Shown piece by piece: positions 19,091 through 29,081 of a DNA stretch of 64,000 nt. Position 1 is the first letter of the stretch. The number at the start of each line of letters is the position of its first letter. The position numbers were made by a program, and so were the translations under genes. The notes below the pieces were generated by a model. It was not told the origin of the DNA, searched no databases, and was given only the letters and a program-made list of their open reading frames with translations. This DNA is from Flectonema sp. DT1601. Lineage: Eukaryota; Euglenozoa; Diplonemea; Diplonemida; Diplonemidae. The stretch spans positions 248,001-312,000 of the forward strand of contig OZ025809.1 in assembly GCA_964019425.1 (NCBI GenBank). Direction: 5' to 3'.

Positions 19091-20476
19091 TTATCCTTTA
19101 TGATCAATCGCTGCTTTCACAGACTTCTCATTCTCAAAGAGAGCGCTATTACTTTCAGGTAGCTGGACAGATTCAAGAGCTTTGCATTCACTGAGAAAGC
19201 AATAACTAATATCTGTGACACTACTAAGACCTGAAAGGTCAAGAGAAGTGAGTTGTTCACAATAACGTAAGAAACTATCACCAAATTCTGTGAGACTACA
19301 AAGACCTGAAAGGTCAAGAGAAGTGATGTGGTCACAGACTCTTAAGAAATTATCACCAATAGTGGTGACATTACTAAGATGTGAAAGGTTAAGAGAAGTG
19401 AGTTGTTGACAGGAATGCAAGAAATCATCTCCGATAGTGGTGACACTACTAAGACCTGAAAGGTCAAGAGAAGTGAGTTGTCCACAGCTAACTAAGAAAT
19501 TATCACCAATAGTGGTGACACTACTAAGATATGAAAGGTCAAGAGAAGTGAGTTGTTCACAGGAATACAAGAAACCTTCGATAGCGGTGACACTAGTAAG
19601 ACCTGAAAGGTCAAGAGAAGTGATTTCTTTACAGGAATACAAGAAATAATCACCAATATCTGTGAGACTACAGAGACGGGAAAGGTCAAGAGAAGTGAGT
19701 TGTTCACAGTTAGACAAGAAACTATTACCGATAGTTGTGACACTACTAAGACCTGAAAGGTCAAGAGAAGTGAGTTGTTCACAATAACGTAAGAAGCCAT
19801 CACCAATTTCTGTGAGACTACAAAGACCTGAAAGGTCAAGAAAAGTGATTTTTTCACAGGAACACAAGAATTCACTCCCAATACCAGTGACACTACTAAG
19901 ACCTGAAAAGTCAAGAGAAGTGAGTTGTTTACAGGAATCCAAGAAACTACAATCAATCCAAGTAACACTACCAAGACCTGAAAGGTCAATAGTAGTAATT
20001 CGTGAATAATACAAGAATTTATATTTTGTAGTAGTAGCTTGTGAGATGTCTGTGCTGTTGGAATTTGAATTGCGGAAAGCAATCTGTTTGGAATCTGAAG
20101 GAAGCAGCTTACCGTCAACAGTGAGGCAACCATCTTCTGTGAATGTCGGGATGTCCAGATATAAGTTCTCCGTTATGTGGTCTCTCATCCAAAGAAGCAG
20201 CTTCTTCCGTTTCGCATCATCAACAAACCAGCTTTTACCAAATATCCTACACTGCTTCTTCGCCATTTCCAACTCGCTGTTTGCGACCACTCCATGATCT
20301 GCCAGCCGATCAGTTTCGCAAAGGGTATCACCAGCAAACGAGAGTTCAACTTCATCTGGATCGACATCCCACTCCCCAGCCGCCGCCGTCAACACGTCGC
20401 TCACAACCGAATCAGCACCAGCCGTCACTGTCACTGCGGGGAGTCCCCAATCCGAACACGTCACAAAAACTTGCAT
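19091..20476 (-). CDS. Ubiquitin-like domain plus BspA-type leucine-rich-repeat protein
   Basis: A 461-residue protein. The ATG at 20474-20476 is used; the longer frame starts with TTG. Residues 1-75 align by eye with ubiquitin (MQVFVT start, VDPDEVELSFAGDTL where ubiquitin has IPPDQQRLIFAGKQL), but there is no C-terminal GG, so it is a ubiquitin-like domain and not a conjugated modifier. After a linker, residues 160-433 hold 11 repeats of 25 residues (one of 24) of the form LTSLDLSGLSSVTTIGDNFL, each ending in a Cys-containing turn, typical of BspA/TpLRR proteins. There is no signal peptide or membrane segment, so it is probably cytosolic. It sits inside the disrupted downstream end of the sedolisin array. 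The role is unknown; ligand or partner binding is likely. Confidence 0.88.
   Translation of the reverse strand: MQVFVTCSDWGLPAVTVTAGADSVVSDVLTAAAGEWDVDPDEVELSFAGDTLCETDRLADHGVVANSELEMAKKQCRIFGKSWFVDDAKRKKLLLWMRDHITENLYLDIPTFTEDGCLTVDGKLLPSDSKQIAFRNSNSNSTDISQATTTKYKFLYYSRITTIDLSGLGSVTWIDCSFLDSCKQLTSLDFSGLSSVTGIGSEFLCSCEKITFLDLSGLCSLTEIGDGFLRYCEQLTSLDLSGLSSVTTIGNSFLSNCEQLTSLDLSRLCSLTDIGDYFLYSCKEITSLDLSGLTSVTAIEGFLYSCEQLTSLDLSYLSSVTTIGDNFLVSCGQLTSLDLSGLSSVTTIGDDFLHSCQQLTSLNLSHLSNVTTIGDNFLRVCDHITSLDLSGLCSLTEFGDSFLRYCEQLTSLDLSGLSSVTDISYCFLSECKALESVQLPESNSALFENEKSVKAAIDHKG
19178..19999 (-). repeat. 75-bp tandem repeat encoding LRRs
   Basis: Eleven near-75-bp units encode the leucine-rich repeats. 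The periodicity also keeps other frames open, which accounts for the apparent overlapping frames on both strands. Confidence 0.85.
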
Positions 20477-20797
20477 TGTTACTTTCTTTTTTGAGTTATG
20501 GGCTGTTAATATACGGCTGCTGTGTAAAGAATGTGTAGATGTCGTGTTCCAAACGCCAGGCAGCAACAATTATATAAATACGATCCCCATATTGAATCAT
20601 GTCTCGGGCTTACCAATATAATTAATGTGTCCTCTCTCGTACTGCATATCATAAATGACGCAGTACATTTAAGAGTGTGAGCTTCGAAAGAAAGTCAACC
20701 CAAATACTGCCCTCCGCGATAATTTATAATTCTCCGTTGGGTCCCCGGAATTTGGATTTTCTCGTTGTACACCACCCAAAAAAAGATTTTCGTTATT
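20477..20797. other. 5' flank of the LRR gene
   Basis: Contains a candidate acceptor (ccgtatattaacag) about 29 nt before the LRR start codon. Nothing else is recognised up to the inverted-repeat element. Confidence 0.5.
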
Positions 20798-21497
20798 CAT
20801 AGATGGAAGTGCCTTCTAAATTTAGAGGGCACATGGTGAAAAGCAGCCGCAAAAATTTGTAGGGCCAAAATAGGGCGCTGGAGGCGCTTTTTTAATTAAA
20901 TTTAATATAACACGGAGCTCACTTAGAACCACCCCTGCCCTCAGCGAGGGTCGAATCGCAACTTATTTGACTTTTCTCCGGTTCGCCCGATCAAATGCGT
21001 CTCCGGGATATCAGTTTACTTGCCACCAGTAAACTTCTCTTTTTTCTCACAAGGTACCGTGAAGACCGCTATTAACAGGTTAGCAGGAAGGCAATCTCCC
21101 CCCTCGAATCCCTCTATATTCGACTCGGTGCATTCTGCGGGGCCATATCCACGTCGCTAATCAGCTCCTTGTAGATCTAGGATGCATCGTCCACTGAAAT
21201 GAGTTTCAGCTTTAGGGATTGCAGCAGGCTCTAGAAGCTCTCAAGGAGTGGTGAGCCCACTTTCTTTTTGCCATTGTTGATTTCTATCTGGAAGTCCAAG
21301 TGTGCCAAGCATGTCAAAAATTTTTTTTTTGCCTTCTGCGTCAAAATACTTGTGCGTCAGTGTAAGTCCCCGTCAATTTCAGCTTTCTTATAGTAATAAA
21401 AAAAGGAAAAAAAGAGCCCTCCAAAATAATATTTATATTAAAAGCGCCCTACAAGCGCCCTACACTCCCTCCAAATTGCAGGGCACTTCCATCTATG
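20798..21497. mobile_element. 700-bp non-autonomous DNA transposon
   Basis: The element has 16-bp perfect terminal inverted repeats, CATAGATGGAAGTGCC, at 20798-20813 and 21482-21497. The inverted similarity continues imperfectly inward (aatttagaggg against aatttggaggg, and tagggcgct motifs on both sides). The six bases GTTATT are present directly outside both ends (20792-20797 and 21498-21503), a clear target-site duplication. There is no open frame with coding character, so it would depend on a transposase elsewhere. The superfamily is uncertain; 6-bp duplications occur in a few families such as Dada or IS3EU. Confidence 0.85.
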
Positions 21498-21503
21498 GTT
21501 ATT

Positions 21504-21791
21504 GCAAACAGAAAATATTAAAAGAAACTTTTCCTTTTGACTGTTGTGCGAAACTTTCTTGGGGAATCGACGACTTGGACCTGGAGAGTGTGTAAGCATG
21601 TAAAAGAATTAACTTCCAGGTGAGATTTGGACAGTTGGCTTTTTGGACATGGCCCTCCGGTCTGTCGCGGACAGATGCGCCCCTTCCGGGATATAGGTGC
21701 ACGAAACGTGAACCGACTTAAACTAATAAAGCCAAAGGAGGTTAAATAGTCAACAACTCTAGGTATTAAAAACAAAATTAATACCTAAAGG
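21504..21791. repeat. Cluster of short dispersed repeats at the array edge
   Basis: 21697-21743 matches 42085-42132 (gtgcacgaaacgtgaaccg and onward, about 90% identical). 21751-21790 carries the left part of repeat R1 and forms a hairpin with a 10-bp stem (taggtattaa and its complement) and an 8-nt loop. This cluster directly abuts the broken eighth sedolisin unit. Confidence 0.7.
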
Positions 21792-22055
21792 CTATGGTCT
21801 CGACATCTCACCGATGTCGTTGAAAGTTGGGTACTGAAGGTATCCCTCTCCCATTGGGTTCGAGACGGACTTTAAAACCTTTCTCACTCCCTCCATGTTT
21901 CCTCTCTTCACTCCCACGTTCACTCTGAACATCGATCCGGCTGGAGCAGCGTCGTCAGTTCTCGTCCATCCGCTTGGGACCATCGATGGCTCGTGAACCT
22001 GGACCAGAGCGGCCGAGGACATCGCCGCCAAGGCGGAGAAGAAGAAGGTACGCAT
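21792..22055 (-). pseudogene. Truncated sedolisin gene (eighth array unit)
   Basis: It is in exact 2342-bp register with the seven intact genes: its ATG is at 22053-22055 and the acceptor and 5' UTR are present. Homology ends at about codon 86, where repeat-cluster sequence begins and a TAG follows at once. The remaining frame encodes 87 residues: the signal peptide and the first part of the activation prodomain, with no catalytic domain. It could be transcribed, so a secreted prodomain fragment is conceivable but unproven. Confidence 0.88.
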
Positions 22056-22762
22056 GGTTTTGCTGCTATTTGTCTGTGGAGGGGGGGGAATCAAGGATGC
22101 AGTAACAACGTTAACATTAACCACCCATTGCCACCATTGCCACCGTAAGCTGCTATTCATCACTCACTCTTCACATTCCGGTATTCCGAAAAACAGCGTG
22201 GACCTGCAATGAGGGAAGGGGGGCGAGGGGGCGAAAGAAATAGTGATGACAGGAATCCACTACCAGAAAAGCATATTGTCCATTAAGGAAAGGAGAGATT
22301 ACGGGAAAAAAAAATAAAGCATCGATGGATTACGCCTACCGAATTCGCACCTGAAGCACACCGAGAGACTACACATATATAATATGTGACATCCCATAAC
22401 CGGAATCAGGTGGGTGGATAAGACGCAAGCCCATCCTCGCTCCCAAAATTACGAAGCCACCCGGCCTCATGCACAAAACAGGAACACATACACGCGGATT
22501 CAAAATTGAATATAAGCTCCCGTTCAGTGGAACGGTGCCCCATCAATTCTGGATATGGAAACAAAATAGGGCACGCCCTCGCAGATCCTTGTCCCTAAAA
22601 TGGAACGGTCGTTCGAAAACAAAACGAACGAGAATAGAAGAGAACCAAGACCGCGAGTGGCGACAGCTGAAAAAGAAAGAAAAGAGAGAATTTATATTGC
22701 TTAAAATAATATCCTTGCTACTGCTGTATCACTTGTAGCTTTGCTGTGTTTGTCTTCAACAC
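22056..22762. other. Sedolisin unit spacer (707 bp)
   Basis: The same spacer recurs between all array units. It holds the 18-nt 5' UTR, the polypyrimidine acceptor, a G-rich stretch and, further on, AT-rich sequence presumably containing the 3' end of the preceding transcript. No other gene is seen; frames of 60-90 codons here recur only because the spacer recurs. Confidence 0.75.
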
Positions 22763-24397
22763 CTACTGGCGGCCCTGGCACGACTTCTTAACGGCGGCAA
22801 CCATGTTTGGGAAGTTTGGAACACCGAGACCGGTGGCCGCGTCCCATCCCTTGGTGCACGCCCATCCAGCGCCGACGTTTCCACCGATGGCGTTGGTTCC
22901 CTTCACAACGTCGGTGAACATAGTTGGGTTCTGGTAGAACAGAGGGTTGGCGAATCCGAGGGTCTTTCCGCTCTCCTTCAAGCACACTTCGTTCAAGAGG
23001 GTCACGAGAGCGGCGAATGAAGGGGATGACGCAGAGGTTCCTCCAACCGGCGTAGCCTGTCCGTTGACCAAAACGGTGAATGATTCTCCCAAGGCTGCAA
23101 CATCCGGTGATCCTCTTCCGGTGGCGTACTTGAGGTTTGGAAGCTTCACAGTCGCCAGGTACTTCTTAACATCCTCGGTCTGGTAGTCGGCGACTGGGTA
23201 GTCGTATGAGAATCCACCTCCCGATCCGAACTGAGTTGACGCCTCCTCCTCTCCGGAAGTTCCCGAGGCCCAGTAGGTCGCACCGACAGCCACACAGTCA
23301 GGAATGGAAGCAGGGAACGATGGGGACAACTTTCCGTTGTTGCTTCCCTGTCTGGTCACTCCACCACTACCGTCGTCACCTGATGAGATCATGACAGTGA
23401 TTCCCATGGTACCCATCTTGGTGATGTCATCGCTGAGTCTGCTGATGATCGAAGATGAGCAGAAGTCGATCTTCTGACTTCCGTACGAGACACTGATGGT
23501 GTATGGGTAAACCTTTGATCCAGTCACGTTTGAGCCGAAGGTAGTAAGGTCAGAGCAGAAGTCGAAGTTTGGGTACGAGTATACCCAGGTCTGCTGCTTT
23601 CCCAAAGAGGTGATGTACTCGGTGTCCAACATCGATTCGATTCCTGGCTGCTCCTCGTTCTTGCCGACGTACTTCGCGATCTTGCAGTCCGCTCCGTTGT
23701 CGTACTTGGTGCAGAACTCAGAGAGGTCGCTGTCCTTCACGTATTGTCCCTGGAACTGGGCAATCGCCTGGATGTTCTGCTTTCCGCTCAGAGCAACGTC
23801 GGTCACTCCGTAGTTGCTTCTGAACTTCGGTGGGTTCACGGCTCCGTCCTCCTGAACCTTCTCGACCGGCATCGTCGCCATCAAAGGGAATCCGTGGAAC
23901 CCACTGAAGGTGTCGATCGCCTCGGCGACATCAGACTCCACCTGCACTCCGCTGGTGAGACGGTAGATCTTTCTTCCTTCGTCGTTGGCGTACGTGCTGA
24001 ACTTTCCGTTCGCCATCTTCTCCAACTGGGCAGCGGACGCCTCAAAGTGCACGTAGTCCCCGTGGATGTGGGTTTTCACGGAGGTGATCCCCGACTCCGA
24101 CAACCACTTCTTCACCGTCCTGGAGTGCTCTGGCTTTGGTCTCGACATCTCACCGATGTCGTTGAAAGTTGGGTACTGAAGGTATCCCTCTCCCATTGGG
24201 TTCGAGACGGACTTTAAAACCTTTCTCACTCCCTCCATGTTTCCTCTCTTCACTCCCACGTTCACTCTGAACATCGATCCGGCTGGAGCAGCGTCGTCAG
24301 TTCTCGTCCATCCGCTTGGGACCATCGATGGCTCGTGAACCTGGACCAGAGCGGCCGAGGACATCGCCGCCAAGGCGGAGAAGAAGAAGGTACGCAT
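22763..24397 (-). CDS. Secreted sedolisin (S53, TPP1-like) protease, array copy 1 by coordinate
   Basis: A 544-residue preproprotease. The frame is open 36 codons upstream, but the ATG at 24395-24397 is chosen because it begins a signal peptide (MRTFFFSALAAMSSAALVQV) and follows a polypyrimidine-CAG acceptor by 18 nt. Residues about 25-175 are the activation prodomain. The catalytic domain carries the sedolisin set: Glu254 and Asp258 in IESMLD, Asp341 in SSGDDG and Ser455 in GGTSAS. Asp496 and Asp519 (GWDAATG) fit the C-terminal calcium site. All key residues are present, so the enzyme should be active. Sedolisins are acid endo- or tripeptidyl-peptidases of lysosomes or secretions; length is close to human TPP1 (563). 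G/C-ending codons dominate. It is last of the intact copies to be transcribed. Confidence 0.97.
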   Translation of the reverse strand: MRTFFFSALAAMSSAALVQVHEPSMVPSGWTRTDDAAPAGSMFRVNVGVKRGNMEGVRKVLKSVSNPMGEGYLQYPTFNDIGEMSRPKPEHSRTVKKWLSESGITSVKTHIHGDYVHFEASAAQLEKMANGKFSTYANDEGRKIYRLTSGVQVESDVAEAIDTFSGFHGFPLMATMPVEKVQEDGAVNPPKFRSNYGVTDVALSGKQNIQAIAQFQGQYVKDSDLSEFCTKYDNGADCKIAKYVGKNEEQPGIESMLDTEYITSLGKQQTWVYSYPNFDFCSDLTTFGSNVTGSKVYPYTISVSYGSQKIDFCSSSIISRLSDDITKMGTMGITVMISSGDDGSGGVTRQGSNNGKLSPSFPASIPDCVAVGATYWASGTSGEEEASTQFGSGGGFSYDYPVADYQTEDVKKYLATVKLPNLKYATGRGSPDVAALGESFTVLVNGQATPVGGTSASSPSFAALVTLLNEVCLKESGKTLGFANPLFYQNPTMFTDVVKGTNAIGGNVGAGWACTKGWDAATGLGVPNFPNMVAAVKKSCQGRQ

Positions 24398-24415
24398 GGT
24401 TTTGCCGCTATTTGT

Positions 24416-24445
24416 CTGTGGAGGGGGGGGAATCAAGGATGCAGT
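24416..24445 (-). promoter_or_regulatory. Putative splice acceptor of the sedolisin unit
   Basis: The sense strand reads ttgattcccccccctccacag, then an 18-nt leader before the ATG. The same site recurs in every array unit. A trans-splice acceptor is inferred because no upstream coding exon exists. Confidence 0.6.
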
Positions 24446-25104
24446 AACAACGTTAACATTAACCACCCATTGCCACCATTGCCACCGTAAGCTGCTATTC
24501 ATCACTCACTCTTCACATTCCGGTATTCCGAAAAACAGCGTGGACCTGCAATGAGGGAAGGGGGGCGAGGGGGCGAAAGAAATAGTGATGACAGGAATCC
24601 ACTACCAGAAAAGCATATTGTCCATTAAGGAAAGGAGAGATTACGGGAAAAAAAAATAAAGCATCGATGGATTACGCCTACCGAATTCGCACCTGAAGCA
24701 CACCGAGAGACTACACATATATAATATGTGACATCCCATAACCGGAATCAGGTGGGTGGATAAGACGCAAGCCCATCCTCGCTCCCAAAATTACGAAGCC
24801 ACCCGGCCTCATGCACAAAACAGGAACACATACACGCGGATTCAAAATTGAATATAAGCTCCCGTTCAGTGGAACGGTGCCCCATCAATTCTGGATATGG
24901 AAACAAAATAGGGCACGCCCTCGCAGATCCTTGTCCCTAAAATGGAACGGTCGTTCGAAAACAAAACGAACGAGAATAGAAGAGAACCAAGACCGCGAGT
25001 GGCGACAGCTGAAAAAGAAAGAAAAGAGAGAATTTATATTGCTTAAAATAATATCCTTGCTACTGCTGTATCACTTGTAGCTTTGCTGTGTTTGTCTTCA
25101 ACAC

Positions 25105-26739
25105 CTACTGGCGGCCCTGGCACGACTTCTTAACGGCGGCAACCATGTTTGGGAAGTTTGGAACACCGAGACCGGTGGCCGCGTCCCATCCCTTGGTGCA
25201 CGCCCATCCAGCGCCGACGTTTCCACCGATGGCGTTGGTTCCCTTCACAACGTCGGTGAACATAGTTGGGTTCTGGTAGAACAGAGGGTTGGCGAATCCG
25301 AGGGTCTTTCCGCTCTCCTTCAAGCACACTTCGTTCAAGAGGGTCACGAGAGCGGCGAATGAAGGGGATGACGCAGAGGTTCCTCCAACCGGCGTAGCCT
25401 GTCCGTTGACCAAAACGGTGAATGATTCTCCCAAGGCTGCAACATCCGGTGATCCTCTTCCGGTGGCGTACTTGAGGTTTGGAAGCTTCACAGTCGCCAG
25501 GTACTTCTTAACATCCTCGGTCTGGTAGTCGGCGACTGGGTAGTCGTATGAGAATCCACCTCCCGATCCGAACTGAGTTGACGCCTCCTCCTCTCCGGAA
25601 GTTCCCGAGGCCCAGTAGGTCGCACCGACAGCCACACAGTCAGGAATGGAAGCAGGGAACGATGGGGACAACTTTCCGTTGTTGCTTCCCTGTCTGGTCA
25701 CTCCACCACTACCGTCGTCACCTGATGAGATCATGACAGTGATTCCCATGGTACCCATCTTGGTGATGTCATCGCTGAGTCTGCTGATGATCGAAGATGA
25801 GCAGAAGTCGATCTTCTGACTTCCGTACGAGACACTGATGGTGTATGGGTAAACCTTTGATCCAGTCACGTTTGAGCCGAAGGTAGTAAGGTCAGAGCAG
25901 AAGTCGAAGTTTGGGTACGAGTATACCCAGGTCTGCTGCTTTCCCAAAGAGGTGATGTACTCGGTGTCCAACATCGATTCGATTCCTGGCTGCTCCTCGT
26001 TCTTGCCGACGTACTTCGCGATCTTGCAGTCCGCTCCGTTGTCGTACTTGGTGCAGAACTCAGAGAGGTCGCTGTCCTTCACGTATTGTCCCTGGAACTG
26101 GGCAATCGCCTGGATGTTCTGCTTTCCGCTCAGAGCAACGTCGGTCACTCCGTAGTTGCTTCTGAACTTCGGTGGGTTCACGGCTCCGTCCTCCTGAACC
26201 TTCTCGACCGGCATCGTCGCCATCAAAGGGAATCCGTGGAACCCACTGAAGGTGTCGATCGCCTCGGCGACATCAGACTCCACCTGCACTCCGCTGGTGA
26301 GACGGTAGATCTTTCTTCCTTCGTCGTTGGCGTACGTGCTGAACTTTCCGTTCGCCATCTTCTCCAACTGGGCAGCGGACGCCTCAAAGTGCACGTAGTC
26401 CCCGTGGATGTGGGTTTTCACGGAGGTGATCCCCGACTCCGACAACCACTTCTTCACCGTCCTGGAGTGCTCTGGCTTTGGTCTCGACATCTCACCGATG
26501 TCGTTGAAAGTTGGGTACTGAAGGTATCCCTCTCCCATTGGGTTCGAGACGGACTTTAAAACCTTTCTCACTCCCTCCATGTTTCCTCTCTTCACTCCCA
26601 CGTTCACTCTGAACATCGATCCGGCTGGAGCAGCGTCGTCAGTTCTCGTCCATCCGCTTGGGACCATCGATGGCTCGTGAACCTGGACCAGAGCGGCCGA
26701 GGACATCGCCGCCAAGGCGGAGAAGAAGAAGGTACGCAT
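25105..26739 (-). CDS. Sedolisin protease, array copy 2
   Basis: Identical 544-residue product with all catalytic residues. Start at ATG 26737-26739, acceptor and spacer as in the neighbouring units. Confidence 0.97.
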   Translation of the reverse strand: MRTFFFSALAAMSSAALVQVHEPSMVPSGWTRTDDAAPAGSMFRVNVGVKRGNMEGVRKVLKSVSNPMGEGYLQYPTFNDIGEMSRPKPEHSRTVKKWLSESGITSVKTHIHGDYVHFEASAAQLEKMANGKFSTYANDEGRKIYRLTSGVQVESDVAEAIDTFSGFHGFPLMATMPVEKVQEDGAVNPPKFRSNYGVTDVALSGKQNIQAIAQFQGQYVKDSDLSEFCTKYDNGADCKIAKYVGKNEEQPGIESMLDTEYITSLGKQQTWVYSYPNFDFCSDLTTFGSNVTGSKVYPYTISVSYGSQKIDFCSSSIISRLSDDITKMGTMGITVMISSGDDGSGGVTRQGSNNGKLSPSFPASIPDCVAVGATYWASGTSGEEEASTQFGSGGGFSYDYPVADYQTEDVKKYLATVKLPNLKYATGRGSPDVAALGESFTVLVNGQATPVGGTSASSPSFAALVTLLNEVCLKESGKTLGFANPLFYQNPTMFTDVVKGTNAIGGNVGAGWACTKGWDAATGLGVPNFPNMVAAVKKSCQGRQ

Positions 26740-27446
26740 GGTTTTGCCGCTATTTGTCTGTGGAGGGGGGGGAATCAAGGATGCAGTAACAACGTTAACA
26801 TTAACCACCCATTGCCACCATTGCCACCGTAAGCTGCTATTCATCACTCACTCTTCACATTCCGGTATTCCGAAAAACAGCGTGGACCTGCAATGAGGGA
26901 AGGGGGGCGAGGGGGCGAAAGAAATAGTGATGACAGGAATCCACTACCAGAAAAGCATATTGTCCATTAAGGAAAGGAGAGATTACGGGAAAAAAAAATA
27001 AAGCATCGATGGATTACGCCTACCGAATTCGCACCTGAAGCACACCGAGAGACTACACATATATAATATGTGACATCCCATAACCGGAATCAGGTGGGTG
27101 GATAAGACGCAAGCCCATCCTCGCTCCCAAAATTACGAAGCCACCCGGCCTCATGCACAAAACAGGAACACATACACGCGGATTCAAAATTGAATATAAG
27201 CTCCCGTTCAGTGGAACGGTGCCCCATCAATTCTGGATATGGAAACAAAATAGGGCACGCCCTCGCAGATCCTTGTCCCTAAAATGGAACGGTCGTTCGA
27301 AAACAAAACGAACGAGAATAGAAGAGAACCAAGACCGCGAGTGGCGACAGCTGAAAAAGAAAGAAAAGAGAGAATTTATATTGCTTAAAATAATATCCTT
27401 GCTACTGCTGTATCACTTGTAGCTTTGCTGTGTTTGTCTTCAACAC

Positions 27447-29081
27447 CTACTGGCGGCCCTGGCACGACTTCTTAACGGCGGCAACCATGTTTGGGAAGTT
27501 TGGAACACCGAGACCGGTGGCCGCGTCCCATCCCTTGGTGCACGCCCATCCAGCGCCGACGTTTCCACCGATGGCGTTGGTTCCCTTCACAACGTCGGTG
27601 AACATAGTTGGGTTCTGGTAGAACAGAGGGTTGGCGAATCCGAGGGTCTTTCCGCTCTCCTTCAAGCACACTTCGTTCAAGAGGGTCACGAGAGCGGCGA
27701 ATGAAGGGGATGACGCAGAGGTTCCTCCAACCGGCGTAGCCTGTCCGTTGACCAAAACGGTGAATGATTCTCCCAAGGCTGCAACATCCGGTGATCCTCT
27801 TCCGGTGGCGTACTTGAGGTTTGGAAGCTTCACAGTCGCCAGGTACTTCTTAACATCCTCGGTCTGGTAGTCGGCGACTGGGTAGTCGTATGAGAATCCA
27901 CCTCCCGATCCGAACTGAGTTGACGCCTCCTCCTCTCCGGAAGTTCCCGAGGCCCAGTAGGTCGCACCGACAGCCACACAGTCAGGAATGGAAGCAGGGA
28001 ACGATGGGGACAACTTTCCGTTGTTGCTTCCCTGTCTGGTCACTCCACCACTACCGTCGTCACCTGATGAGATCATGACAGTGATTCCCATGGTACCCAT
28101 CTTGGTGATGTCATCGCTGAGTCTGCTGATGATCGAAGATGAGCAGAAGTCGATCTTCTGACTTCCGTACGAGACACTGATGGTGTATGGGTAAACCTTT
28201 GATCCAGTCACGTTTGAGCCGAAGGTAGTAAGGTCAGAGCAGAAGTCGAAGTTTGGGTACGAGTATACCCAGGTCTGCTGCTTTCCCAAAGAGGTGATGT
28301 ACTCGGTGTCCAACATCGATTCGATTCCTGGCTGCTCCTCGTTCTTGCCGACGTACTTCGCGATCTTGCAGTCCGCTCCGTTGTCGTACTTGGTGCAGAA
28401 CTCAGAGAGGTCGCTGTCCTTCACGTATTGTCCCTGGAACTGGGCAATCGCCTGGATGTTCTGCTTTCCGCTCAGAGCAACGTCGGTCACTCCGTAGTTG
28501 CTTCTGAACTTCGGTGGGTTCACGGCTCCGTCCTCCTGAACCTTCTCGACCGGCATCGTCGCCATCAAAGGGAATCCGTGGAACCCACTGAAGGTGTCGA
28601 TCGCCTCGGCGACATCAGACTCCACCTGCACTCCGCTGGTGAGACGGTAGATCTTTCTTCCTTCGTCGTTGGCGTACGTGCTGAACTTTCCGTTCGCCAT
28701 CTTCTCCAACTGGGCAGCGGACGCCTCAAAGTGCACGTAGTCCCCGTGGATGTGGGTTTTCACGGAGGTGATCCCCGACTCCGACAACCACTTCTTCACC
28801 GTCCTGGAGTGCTCTGGCTTTGGTCTCGACATCTCACCGATGTCGTTGAAAGTTGGGTACTGAAGGTATCCCTCTCCCATTGGGTTCGAGACGGACTTTA
28901 AAACCTTTCTCACTCCCTCCATGTTTCCTCTCTTCACTCCCACGTTCACTCTGAACATCGATCCGGCTGGAGCAGCGTCGTCAGTTCTCGTCCATCCGCT
29001 TGGGACCATCGATGGCTCGTGAACCTGGACCAGAGCGGCCGAGGACATCGCCGCCAAGGCGGAGAAGAAGAAGGTACGCAT
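27447..29081 (-). CDS. Sedolisin protease, array copy 3
   Basis: Identical 544-residue product, start at ATG 29079-29081. I see no difference from copies 1 and 2 in gene or spacer. Confidence 0.97.
   Translation of the reverse strand: MRTFFFSALAAMSSAALVQVHEPSMVPSGWTRTDDAAPAGSMFRVNVGVKRGNMEGVRKVLKSVSNPMGEGYLQYPTFNDIGEMSRPKPEHSRTVKKWLSESGITSVKTHIHGDYVHFEASAAQLEKMANGKFSTYANDEGRKIYRLTSGVQVESDVAEAIDTFSGFHGFPLMATMPVEKVQEDGAVNPPKFRSNYGVTDVALSGKQNIQAIAQFQGQYVKDSDLSEFCTKYDNGADCKIAKYVGKNEEQPGIESMLDTEYITSLGKQQTWVYSYPNFDFCSDLTTFGSNVTGSKVYPYTISVSYGSQKIDFCSSSIISRLSDDITKMGTMGITVMISSGDDGSGGVTRQGSNNGKLSPSFPASIPDCVAVGATYWASGTSGEEEASTQFGSGGGFSYDYPVADYQTEDVKKYLATVKLPNLKYATGRGSPDVAALGESFTVLVNGQATPVGGTSASSPSFAALVTLLNEVCLKESGKTLGFANPLFYQNPTMFTDVVKGTNAIGGNVGAGWACTKGWDAATGLGVPNFPNMVAAVKKSCQGRQ

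Noticed and set aside
19492-20133. A 213-codon minus-strand frame overlapping the LRR gene
   Set aside because: The 75-bp repeat period keeps alternative frames open. The product is a repeat artefact in the wrong frame.
20930-20975. A tRNA B-box-like gggtcgaatcgc inside the 700-bp element
   Set aside because: No cloverleaf, A box or acceptor stem could be formed around it.
21302-21595. Possible coding remnant ending CAKLSWGIDDLDLESV on the plus strand
   Set aside because: Only the last ~20 codons look protein-like and the rest crosses the transposon end, so chance is sufficient.
22469-22738. An 89-codon plus-strand frame repeated in each array spacer
   Set aside because: It is present in every unit because the spacer is identical. 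It lies in the 3'/5' flanking region and runs against the transcription direction, with no recognisable product.
23744-24217. A 157-codon plus-strand frame opposite each sedolisin gene
   Set aside because: It recurs only because the array is identical. It is a shadow of the GC-rich coding strand and has no domain or acceptor context.
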